Positions 35,772 through 45,950 of a stretch of DNA of 64,000 nucleotides are shown one piece after another. The number at the start of each line of letters is the position of its first letter. The stretch's first letter is position 1. This stretch comes from Strongyloides papillosus. Its lineage: Eukaryota; Nematoda; Chromadorea; Rhabditida; Strongyloididae. The stretch spans positions 2,108,001 to 2,172,000 of the forward strand of contig SRSI01000009.1 of assembly GCA_005656395.1 (NCBI GenBank). The letters run 5' to 3'. Below the pieces are notes generated by a model. It was not told where the DNA came from. It made no database searches and saw nothing but the letters and a program-made list of their open reading frames with translations. A program made the position numbers and the translations under genes.

Positions 35772-36944
35772 ATGCGTTTATGTCAACTTTACATCCAATC
35801 ACGAACTTTTGCTACACTAAAGTATAACCGTCCAACAATAACCACTGATTTACTTATGAAAAAGTTGAGTTATTCAGATCAGAAAGACGAATATAAAAAA
35901 TTGTTTTATGATAAAACAGTAACAAAAGATGACCCACTAGTGAGAAAATTAGCTGATGGAATTGTCAAGGGTGATCGCAGTGCCTTAGCCCGTGCCATAA
36001 CTCTTGTATCATCGAAACATGTTACAAAAAGAACGCAAGGAAATTTCCTAGTAAATGAAATTTTAAAAAATGAAAGGAAAAAATTTTTAAAAGATGGTGA
36101 AAAGAGTTTAATATTTAGAATCGCAATTTCGGGAGCTCCAGGAGTTGGTAAAAGTACATTTATTGAGGCCTTAGGAAATGACTTAACAAAAAACGCTAAT
36201 CTTAAAGTCGCTGTTTTAACTGTCGACCCAACATCAGCTATCTCCGGTGGAAGTGTTTTAGGTGATTTAACAAGAATGCAAAATCTTTCCAGAAATCCAA
36301 TGGCTTACATTCGTCAATCACCAACAAGTGGTAGTTTGGGTGGAGTAACACGAGGTCTTCATGAAAGTATTATTCTATGTGAAGGAGCTGGATACAATGT
36401 AGTCATAATTGAAACTGTCGGTGTTGGACAATCTGAAATTGCTGTTGCTGATATGTGTGATCTATTCTGCCTTCTTGTTGCCCCATCACAAGGAGATGAA
36501 TTACAAGGAATAAAACGTGGAATTATGGAACAATCTGATTTAGTTGTTATAACTAAGAGTGACGGCGCACTGGAAGGACCTTCAAGAATAACAGCTGCAG
36601 AACACATTTCAGCCTTAAAGTTTATGAAGCCAAAAACTGATATTTGGAAACCAAAAGTTCTAAGATCGAGTGTTCACAATCCCGAGACAATTAAAAAAGT
36701 AAGAGAAGCTATGTATGAATTCAGGGATATCTCAATAAAAACTGGGTACATGACCGTAAAAAGAGATGAACAGCTTTTAACCTGGATGTGGAATCACGTG
36801 AAAGATGAGATCGTCTTCCTGTTTAAGAAGCATCCTGACGTGATGAGAGATGCAAAAGAAATTGAAATGAAAGTAAAACAACATGACATAACACCAGGAT
36901 TTGGAGCTGAAATGTTGCTGAGAAAGTTCTTCGGTATTGAATAA
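35772..36944 (+). CDS. mmaa-1: MMAA, mitochondrial MeaB/ArgK-type GTPase for methylmalonyl-CoA mutase
   Basis: Single exon, 390 residues from the ATG at 35772. Motifs are clear: P-loop GAPGVGKS (121-128), DPTSAISGGSVLGDLTRM, ETVGVGQSE and the guanine-specificity TKSDG. The N-terminus (MRLCQLYIQSRTFATLKY) is basic and hydroxyl-rich, fitting a mitochondrial presequence. MMAA is a G-protein chaperone that gates transfer of adenosylcobalamin to methylmalonyl-CoA mutase and protects it from inactivation. It begins only 137 nt after the STRIP stop on the same strand, and an acceptor-like GGTTTAG lies about 25 nt upstream, so it may be the second gene of an operon. Confidence 0.95.
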   Translation: MRLCQLYIQSRTFATLKYNRPTITTDLLMKKLSYSDQKDEYKKLFYDKTVTKDDPLVRKLADGIVKGDRSALARAITLVSSKHVTKRTQGNFLVNEILKNERKKFLKDGEKSLIFRIAISGAPGVGKSTFIEALGNDLTKNANLKVAVLTVDPTSAISGGSVLGDLTRMQNLSRNPMAYIRQSPTSGSLGGVTRGLHESIILCEGAGYNVVIIETVGVGQSEIAVADMCDLFCLLVAPSQGDELQGIKRGIMEQSDLVVITKSDGALEGPSRITAAEHISALKFMKPKTDIWKPKVLRSSVHNPETIKKVREAMYEFRDISIKTGYMTVKRDEQLLTWMWNHVKDEIVFLFKKHPDVMRDAKEIEMKVKQHDITPGFGAEMLLRKFFGIE

Positions 36945-37183
36945 AAGTATCTACTACCATTGTATTGTAAAAGTGTATTAAAAAAACATATTTACCACTA
37001 AACAAATAAAGAACAGTTTTTTAATAAAAGTGTGTCTCTTACCCTATTCTTCTTTCCAAAACACTGTCCCAATCTTTGTAAGACATTTGTTGATATTGAA
37101 AAAAATTTTACGTTTAATTTTTAATATTTTTGTCCTAAAATTGTTTAATTGAATTAAATATTATAAAAAATTTATATATAAAA

Positions 37184-37998
37184 ATGGCAGATATGGATAT
37201 ACCTATGGATGTTATGGATAGCCTTCCAGATCTTATTGAGACAGATGAAACCTTAACGGCTATGATAGAGGATGACCCACAACAAATAGAAACAGACCAA
37301 GAAATAACTGTAACTAGGAGAAAAAAAAATTCTAAAGCAAATGGAGGACTTGTTAATGCTGAGAAAAAAACAAATAAGACAAAAGGAGAAAGAAAAGAAA
37401 AAGTTCAAACTGGAGAAGTAAGGAAAATTCCTGTTCCTCCACATCGTTATACTCCATTAAAAGAAAATTGGATGAAAATTTTGACTCCCATAGTTAAAAA
37501 CCTTGATTTACAAATTAGGTAGGTCGTTTTTCTGTGAAAAATTTAATTTATAAATATAGGTACAATCTCAAAAATAAAAATGTTGAAATTCGTTGTCCAA
37601 ATATGAATGAAGAAAATAAAACAAAACTTCAAAAGGGTGCTGATTTTGTTAAGGCTTTCGTTCTGGGTTTTTCAATTGAAGATGCTATGGCCCTTATACG
37701 TTTAGACCATTTATTTTTAGAATCTTTTGAGGTAAATGATGTCAAACCGTTGAAGGGTGATCACTTATCAAGAGCTATTGGAAGAATTGCAGGTAAAGAT
37801 GGAAGAACTAAGTTTACAATTGAAAATGTTACAAAGACAAGAATTGTTGTTGCAGACAGTAAAATACATTTATTGGGTTCTTTTCAAAATTTAGCCGTTG
37901 CCAGGCACGCCATTTCAAGTCTAATTATGGGAACTCCTCCAAGTAAAGTCTATGGAAATTTAAGAAATTATGCAAGTAGAGCTTTTGACAGGCTATAA
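37184..37998 (+). CDS. pno-1: PNO1/DIM2 KH-domain ribosome assembly factor
   Basis: Exons 37184-37518 and 37560-37998, with a 41 nt intron, give 257 residues. The C-terminal 170 residues match PNO1 almost throughout: [60 protein letters not shown] and [20 protein letters not shown]. The KH GxxG-type loop GRIAGKDG is at 186-193. The N-terminal ~80 residues are acidic then Lys-rich. PNO1 binds the 3' end of 18S rRNA in pre-40S particles and positions the NOB1 nuclease. It lies 239 nt after MMAA on the same strand. Confidence 0.96.
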
Positions 37999-38472
37999 AT
38001 TACCACATTGTATTGTTTTGAGTTTTATTATATCATATTATTGTTTCTCTGTTATAAATGAATTTAATAAAAATAAATATGTACACGTTTCTGTTGATTT
38101 TTCACTTTTTTCAATGAAATATATATTTTAGTATTTTATAAGATATAGAAATAAGTACTTTGTTTTAGATAAAACTTTAATAGATATTAAATTTATTTAG
38201 TATTAATTGACCTTGGTTGATAATTTGATGTTTGGTTAATGAATTGTTTAATATTAAAATGTATTTCATAAACATTTAAAATACTTCCTTAAAAATTTAA
38301 TTGAGATATCATGAATTAAAAAGAATGTTTATCTAAATTTGAAAATTGATTAATTTCAAATTTTGTATGTTTTACGATAAAGAGATTTTCAAAAAGTTTT
38401 TATTTAAATTTTGAGTGAATAATATGTTAAATAAATGTAGAAAAATTAAAAATTATCTAGTGAATAAATCCT
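37999..38472. other. Intergenic, no gene seen
   Basis: About 470 bp after PNO1. AATAAA-type signals occur near 38060-38080. Nothing else recognised. Confidence 0.4.
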
Positions 38473-39840
38473 ATGGATTGTTTAAAATTTGCATATATTG
38501 TGGTTCTATCCACATGTATTTTCATTGCGTTACTAATTACATCGTCATACTTTTTTGTAAAACAATATGAAGATGCAGAAATATTCGCTGGAGAATCCAA
38601 AGATATTAATGAAAAAGGTGAAAGTAATTTTCTAACAAATAGAAATGAAAGTTTTAGAGAAGATGATAGTCCTGATTTTTACAATATAAGTATTTCAATA
38701 AAAAGAAATATATCTGTACCTATAAAAGGAAGTAAAAAGGGGACAAAATCAATGAAAATTAATAAGGATTGCAAAAAAATACAAAGTAATTCGAGTATTA
38801 AAGTATCAAAAAACATCAGGTAATATAATTTTATAAAGATTTCTCAGTATAAAAACTTTACTAAAGGGAACAATTATTTTTGAATATATTTAGCATACTT
38901 AATTATCTGTAATTAAATTATAGTTTAAATATATTTTAGTGATAGAAATTTGAATATACCATGTCCTATTGATAATAAGTTTAATGTTGGATCAAACAAT
39001 AAATGTTTCAAATACATTAAAAGAAATAATAAAAGTGATAATCCAGATGAAATATGTAGAACTTTTAATGCACAATTTTTTGAAATACAAAGTAATGAGG
39101 ATATAAATATATTAAAAAATTTGATAGCAGGAAATGTCAATGATAAATATATTGATATGGGAATAAGATGTGATTCAAAGAAAAATTGTAAATATATAAG
39201 TTCAAATAAAACAGTCAGTCAAGATTTAAAAGTAATTACTTCGAAAAATTTAAAGTCTTGTATTATTTTGTATAACACAAAGTCAAAATTACTAGAATGT
39301 AAAGGAGAATCAAAAGCCAGAAACAAGTATTCGTATTTTTGCCAAAAAGAAAATTCAACAGTCACTCATTCATGTTCAATATGGAAAATTAAAGCATCTG
39401 ATGGTTTTTGTTATAATAAGGTAATACAAACAAAAAATCTTTAATGTTTTTTAGCTTAGGGTAAAAAATCACTATTCTAAACAAACTGCCGAAAAGATTT
39501 GTAATGAAATGGAAATGAAATTACCAATTTTGGAAAAATCAAATGTAGGCTTTCTGAGTAACAAAGTTATTACTTTTTTTAGAGCATTAATATTGGAAAA
39601 CTTTATTCTCAAAAAATGAAATCACCATTGTGGATTGATATGTATTGTGAACATAATACGACATTAAAATGTAAATGGAAGAATGAAAGTTTAATTGACA
39701 TAAAAAATCACTTCTCAGACATTGCAATTAAACAAAGAAAAAAAAATGAAAATTGTGTAATTTTAGATAACAAATCTAATGGAACTTTCTTTGCAAATTG
39801 TAAATCTCACTATGGAGTATTTTGCCAATCTGAAACTTAA
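38473..39840 (+). CDS. Type II membrane protein with two C-type-lectin-like domains
   Basis: Four exons, 38473-38819, 38940-39420, 39455-39544 and 39583-39840, give 391 residues; introns are 120, 34 and 38 nt. A short N-terminus precedes one membrane helix (FAYIVVLSTCIFIALLITSS), then a Lys/Ser-rich stalk with Asn-x-Ser/Thr sites. Two CTLD-like units follow, each with Cys pairs at typical places. The first runs from NIPCPIDNKF to YSYFCQK and the second from HSCSIWKIKASDGFCYN to SHYGVFCQSE, with a WIDMYC core and a CVILDNKSNG strand. Classic EPN/WND sugar-binding motifs are not seen, so calcium-dependent sugar binding is doubtful. Nematode CTLD proteins often act at the surface or in immunity. 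The last two intron placements rest on frame and Cys pattern. Confidence 0.68.
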
Positions 39841-40645
39841 TATGCAGAAATATTTTTAAAAAAATATTTATAAGAGTTAACGAATTCAATTTTCTTCCTT
39901 CATCAAAAAAATAATAATGAATTTTTTTTTTAATTTATGCATGTTGATATCACATTAATCATAAGATAGTTTTTGCTACATCTTACAAATAAAAATTTTC
40001 GAAAAAAACAAAAAAATTTGTTGCAAATTATTCTTTTTTTGTGACATTGTTTATGTTTCATTTATTTTTTTCTATTTTCTATGATAAAAGTCATAATATT
40101 TTTTCCTTTAAACATTTCTAATTTTATACGTAACATGTGTTTTATAATATGAAATATTTATTTTCAAACAAAACGTGACAAATTTAATTATAGTATATAT
40201 AAAACTGGCTTTACAGAAATAACATCATAGATAACTAACCATTAATAATGTCAAAGTCAATCATTTAATATTACATTGAACACATTCAATCTTAATAAAT
40301 TGCATCAGAATTAGTAATAGTAAAAATCACATTCTAACTCTATTATAGTGATACTAAATATAGATATTTTGTTATACAAATCTTTATTTGTTTATTTGTA
40401 ATGATCACCAATTAAAAAGATATCATACACACTACAAATGGTTTTTGTTAAAAATTAAAATAGGAGTGATTGTAAATACACTAAACTTATATGATATATG
40501 GGTATGATCATTTTATGACCCGCCTATTTTTGTTTAATCATAAAAATTTACTATATAAATAGTATATCAATATATTATAATCTTCAAAATTAACTTTTTG
40601 CTTACATCTACATCTCACAAATATATTAAGCTAAAATAGATTAAA
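39841..40645. other. Intergenic with TATA-like sites before a small ORF
   Basis: About 0.8 kb. TATATAAAA occurs at ~40193 and CTATATAAATAG at ~40552, the latter 94 bp before the ATG at 40646, a plausible core promoter for the small gene. No coding frame recognised. Confidence 0.4.
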
Positions 40646-40840
40646 ATGGCAAATTTCTTTATCGTATACACAGCTGATGCTAGAGCTCGAGCTAGTTCAG
40701 AAAGTGAAAAATCACCAGCTAGACAATGTGATAATGAAAAAAATATAGCTACAACAAATTTATTTTCTAAGCCCAATCAATTTTTATCAAAAATATTTAC
40801 AAAATCAGAAACATATAATACTTCAATGGAGGAAAAATAA
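40646..40840 (+). CDS. Small hypothetical protein, 64 residues
   Basis: ATG at 40646 in AAAATGGC context, TAA at 40838-40840. The product starts MANFFIVYTADARARASSES and is hydrophilic after that, rich in Ser, Lys and Glu; it has no signal peptide or known domain. Support for it being real is a TATA-like box 94 bp upstream, a tidy 5' leader and a coding-like composition (GCTAGAGCTCGAGCT). It could be a small stress or structural peptide, or a chance frame. Confidence 0.4.
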   Translation: MANFFIVYTADARARASSESEKSPARQCDNEKNIATTNLFSKPNQFLSKIFTKSETYNTSMEEK

Positions 40841-41132
40841 TGGCAAAATATATCAATTTAAAAAAAAGGATGGATATTCAAAGTTTAAGATCTCAAAATA
40901 TTTTAAAGATCTTACAATAATTCAACAATAAACAAGTTATTTTCATTGGAACTATTTATTTTTAACTGAATAATAAATTAACTAATCTTAATTATTTTTT
41001 ACACATAAATATATTTACTTACTTTTTTTGTCATACATTAAAAGTTTAAAGTTAAATTTATATAATATTTTTTACACTGAAATAAAATATTTAACAATTG
41101 ATAAAATAAATAGTGTTAATTTAAATATGTGC

Positions 41133-43669
41133 TTAGTATACAGGAATATTTTTTATTAATTCCTTATTTAAATCAACACGTAAATTAAGAATTTTTTTCA
41201 AATCATCCCTTGTCAATTTTCTAGAAGCTGATGCCAGTGAATCATACGTAAGCGTATCATAAAAATCAACAGCCTCATCAACGGTTTCCGAATTTAATAA
41301 TGTTGTTATCTGAAAGATATAGGTTATAGAGTTTCATTAAAAGTTAAAAATAAAAGATATTTTTAAAAATCACTTTTCTGATCATTAATAACTAGTTTGC
41401 ATAAAGTAAAACTTACATGTGACATCTCCTGTGCTAAATCACGAATCTGCCACCCTGAAATATCAGTCATATAAGAGATAAGTTGTCTAAATTCCTTATC
41501 TAATTGCATTCCTCCGTAACGATTAAAACTACATTTAAAAATAATTTTCTTGAATTGTCCTAAAACTTCAATGCAAGCTTCTTTTATTAAAGCTTTATAA
41601 TTTTCTTCTAATAATATATTTTCAAAACGTGACAACATTGCATCGAGTTTGATTATAAAATGCTCTATGAAAGGATCATTTGCTTCAAATTCGTTAAAGT
41701 CTCTCTCTTCTAGAACATGTTCAATATCAAAATACTCTTCAACGTTACTTTTGATTTTTGGTTTCAATGATGAAGAACATAATTTCTTTACAGCAAGTAA
41801 GGAAAAATTATCAAACCTCCTTATTAAATCATCAAATTGATCAAGGGTATTTTTTAATTTATTATCATCGAGATTACTTAAACCTGTAAGATGATTTTTA
41901 AAGTCATCTTTTAATCCATTACTCAAAACTTCTAGTGATTCCGCACTTTTTTTGAAGTTATTCAATGCAATTAAATATTGTTGTTTTTGTCTTTCAATAC
42001 CGCTATCATTTGAAGAATTTTTACCATTTTTAATAGCAATGTAAGCATTTTGAGCGGTCTTATAAGCTTCAGCCATCAAATTAGAAGGATATCCGGCTTT
42101 AATAATTTTATTTAAATGTTCACAATATTCTATTTCCAATAACGTTGTTGCATTGTTTAGTAGTGCACAAATACAATCAACAGAAGTTGATGTAATAGAT
42201 CTACGAACAGATTTTCTTACAATAAAGAAAACATCGTCCACAATTGAAGAAACAACAGAATCATCCTCTAAATTGTCATACTCTATTGCCTTTTTGATAG
42301 ACTCTGTCATATAATATTGTTCCATTAAAACATATTCTCCCATTAATGACTGCATTTGTACAGAAAATTTAGAACGATGACATAAATCATCTATCTTATG
42401 TTGTCTTTCTTTCCTTATTTTTTCAAAATCAAGTAGTCGTAATTCAATATCTTCTTTTGTTAACTCCTCGTTACAGTTTTTAATATCATCTGCATTTTTT
42501 GCATCAGCATCGTTAATTTTCTTTTTCATAAATTTCCAATAAAGTCCAACTTTGTTGTTCATCATGATAATATCAGAGAAAATACTTTCAAGTTGTTTAG
42601 CATTTAATTTATCACTTTCGTCTTTAGTACCTGTTTTTTTATGTCCATCTAATATTACGGAGTTAATTAATTTAACTTTTTCTTTCACATCCTTTGTTGT
42701 TTCGAATTTTGTTAAAACTTCTTTCATTTGAACATCACATTCTTCTTGAACATTTTCAATACACATTATTGTATAATCAACACCATAATTATTTATCAAA
42801 ATAGGGAAGTACTTATCAAATATTGCAGCAATACCTTCAAGAATATTTGTTACAACATCGGTAAATCGAATATTTTGAGCATGATTTGGATCAGTTAATA
42901 ATTTGTACAGTACATTTTTTTGCTCTACTCCAATTTTTGATACTTCTTGTTTTAAATAAACACTAAATTTTTCAATTCCAGTTTTATGTTCATTTATTTT
43001 AGGTAATAATTTTGTAAATCGTTCAATCTTCTGCACATCATATTTTTCTAACCCATCATCTAATTCAGAAATAGCTATTTTTTTCATCTGTTCCAATGAC
43101 TGTTGTAAAACTTTATATGAGAAATTAAGTGAATCATCTGCAAAACCACATTTACTTGTACTAGTAAATTCAAGTTTGTTTGCACCAATTTTGAAAACTT
43201 TTGAATCTAGTGTTAAAAATTTCCTCAAATGTTCACATACTTCTTCATATTCACCTTTCTGAAGTAAATTAGGAATTATTTCTTCACAAGATTTTAAGTC
43301 ATTCAAGTCAGATATACGTTGCAAACAATCAACGATTCTTGTTTTTGTTATATCCAATGTAGAAACACGACAGGAAATACTATCTGCAAGTTGTGAAACA
43401 GATTTAAGTTTATTTGTTAACTGTGAACTTAGAACTTCAATTGTTGTCAGATCTTGTGATAAAATATTACAGTTATTATTAAAAATATTTGATGCATTTT
43501 GATTGTTGACTAAAAAATTTTTTAATATAATCATAAATTAAATACCTGTTACAAAACTTTTTATAATTGCATTTATTTCATTCCTTAATTCTTCTTCTTC
43601 GTTTTGTTTAATTTGTAAATCTCTTCTTAAATTTGGTAATTGAGAATACAATAATTCTAAAGAATCCAT
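41133..43669 (-). CDS. cogc-4: COG4, conserved oligomeric Golgi complex subunit 4
   Basis: Three exons on the minus strand, 43546-43669, 41417-43509 and 41133-41309, give 797 residues (human COG4 has 785). The first exon is helical (MDSLELLYSQLPNLRRDLQ). Blocks matching COG4 in order are VSTLDITKTRIVDCLQRI, ISDLNDLKSCEEIIP, YEEVCEHLRKFLTLD, the middle VDDVFFIVRKSVRRSITSTS, NDPFIEHFIIKLD, SFNRYGGMQLDKEFRQLISY, and in the last exon LKKILNLRVDL. COG4 is in lobe A of the COG tether, which captures recycling vesicles at the Golgi and binds the SNARE syntaxin-5 and Sly1. The last exon lies beyond a 107 nt intron and is needed for the conserved end. Confidence 0.92.
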
Positions 43670-44472
43670 TATAATTACAATAAAATAAAAAAGTATAAAT
43701 TAGTGTTATCCTTTATTCAGAAACGTGTCCACTCAGTTATAAGGGTATTTACATGAAAGTGGAGAAATATATACTCTGATTTTTGTTTACAAATTTATAA
43801 TTGTGAAGTAAAGGATTATTTGTTAATTTTTGATAAAATAAAGAGTATCTCTTCAACTATGAATTCATTTTATGTCTGTAACTTCTTAGAATTTTATAGG
43901 TAACAAAGGATTTTTTTGTATTAGATTAAAGATTATGAATAAAAGTTTAACTGTGTTTCTTATTTTTAATTTCAAAACAGTTTTTCATATCACAAATCTT
44001 TTCACTAGTTATTAAATATGAAGCTGGCGAGAATACGTCCAACACTATGAAGAATCAGTTGGAAAATATACAAACCATCTGTATGTCATACTCTTTATCA
44101 AGCACAAGAGATTGGAAATTCCATCCCTTCAACTCAACTTCTAATAAACACCATCCCATCAAGATGAGGAAGGCTTTTAAAATCGCTCCCCCGAAGGAGA
44201 GCCTCCAAAAATTACAAACGCTCTTCAATGGGTTTGAACACGGAATTTTTTAGTAAAAGGCGAAAAAATTTCTCGTTTGACTGTCCAAACCCAAGAGATG
44301 GCGGTCAGTCGGCTATTATTGCCCTTACTAAATCTTAATTCTTACTTTAACTGGGTTAGATTGCACAATGCTATAAAGTTTAGGTAGGCGTTCACTCAAT
44401 ATCTTAATACTACGTCATCAAATAGAGGTGTGTATAATTGTGTATGGTAAGTTTATTTTTTATAAATTTCCA
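43670..44472. other. Intergenic with an unexplained G+C-richer patch
   Basis: About 0.8 kb between the COG4 start and the 3' end of the CoA-transferase-like gene. From ~44020 to ~44400 the composition is clearly richer in G+C than its surroundings (for example CTCCCCCGAAGGAGAGCCTCC, GAGATGGCGGTCAGTCGGC). A 68-codon frame (44047-44253) crosses it but looks like no known protein. GACTG at ~44279 can pair with CAGTC at ~44305. Confidence 0.35.
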
Positions 44473-45493
44473 TTACAATTTTCGTTTTAAAATATTTATG
44501 TAACCACAAAATTTGAATCTTAACTTCCATTCGTCAGTAGTTTTTGTTTCGATTATTCTAGCAATATCTTTATCATCAATACTTTTTAGTGCTCCACTGC
44601 TTGTTGAATCAAGTTTTAAATCATTTAAAAATTCGTTGATATCGTTGTCATCACAAATACCCACAACTACATATCCGTTATCTTTCGTTTTGTATATCTT
44701 GTCGTACATGCTTTGTACTTTTGATTCATTTTTTCGTGATAATGGTGAAATATCTTCAATGCAATCTTGTAAAGATAAATTTAATACTTGTCTATTACCA
44801 AAAAGATTTCTTTCATATAAAGCCATTAATATTTTTGATATAATAAACATTTCGGCGGCTGTGACGACAGATTTAGCATGACGAACAATGTATGGAGATT
44901 CTAAATTACTTTCTTCAGAGTCTAGAAAAGAAGAGGATATTGAATTCGTAGAAAAAGCAACAGAAAGTTCTGAAGGATATTCGCATGATTTATTACTTAA
45001 TTGTGGGAAAAGAGTAGTTCTTGCTACTATGAGATTTGAATTAATTTTCATCAATTCGTCACAGTCAACGTGCAGATAATCTAAACGATTTCCTTTTAAA
45101 TTGTCAATTAATAAGTCTGCTTGTCGAATTATTTTTATTATTTCATTCTTCGCATTTTCTTTATTAATTTTTAATATTTGATAATCGTTGTCATAGTTTT
45201 TTAATATATTGGAATAATTTGAATCTTCACAGTATTTGTGTACAGTTGCACCAAATTTTTGAAAGAAATCTACTGTAAAATTTGATACAGGAGCTTGGTT
45301 AAGCAAAACAACATTAAGCGAATTTAGTGGAGCTGTAAATGATAAATCTCTTGTTCTTGTTCCAATAGTTTTATAAATATCTATAGGTTGTGTTGAGTAT
45401 TTCCTAGAAGTTTTTCGCTATTAAAATCATTACATTTTCAAAATAAACGATAAAACTTACAATGGTTGATGCAAGTAATTTTCCAACAGTCAT
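44473..45493 (-). CDS. Family III CoA-transferase-like protein (AMACR/SUGCT/CaiB type), probably mitochondrial
   Basis: Exons 45461-45493 and 44473-45417 (43 nt intron) give 325 residues. The N-terminus MTVGKLLASTIRKTSRKYST is basic and suits mitochondrial import. The fold is suggested by motifs in the right order: a beta-alpha start (LNVVLLNQAPVSNFTVDFF...FGATVHKY), then IIRQADLLIDNL, CDELMKINSNLIVARTTLF, ILMALYERNLFGNRQVLNLS, YKTKDNGYVVVG and ETKTTDEWKLRF. These equal the ADVLIENF, YEELKxINPxLI, LxALYERxxTGxGQ, YxTxDGxYVxVG and TRTxDEW signatures. The segment that should carry the catalytic Asp (typically LxxDFxGG) reads YIVRHAKSV, so activity is doubtful. Family members move CoA between acids or racemise acyl-CoAs. 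Confidence 0.6.
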
Positions 45494-45950
45494 ATTTATA
45501 AGTTTGAAGATGAAATTTCTTTTCAGAAATAACTATAAATGTTTTAAAATAACTCTTTTCCGCATGAACACAATATTTTTAAAGAATTGTCTTATCTCAT
45601 TTAATTATTTTAATTATAAATTTAGTTAATAGCATGTTTTAATGAGTGTAATAACGATTACTCTACATTTTATTTTAATCTTTAAATAATCATATTTTTT
45701 AATTAAGAAAATTTGTTGCTAACATTATGTTATTTGGCGTATAATCCCAGAAGTATTATTTTCATGGTGCTATTTTGATAATAGATAATTTTGGTACAAA
45801 AAAATTTTAGTATATAAAGCTAAAGCTAATTTATACAATTTTCCCTATACAAAAAACAAATAAATTTGAAAACAAAAATGTTTTATCAATTTATTATTTT
45901 TAAATGGTTATGTAGACAAAATCACAAAGGAAACTTCTATAAAAAATAAA
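45494..45950. other. Intergenic, no gene seen
   Basis: About 460 bp between the CoA-transferase-like start and the UBA1 stop codon, both on the minus strand. Nothing recognised beyond a general A+T bias. Confidence 0.4.

Noticed and set aside
40240..40270. Short ATG frame after a TATATAAAA site
   Set aside because: Only six codons before TAA, with no further exon in sight.
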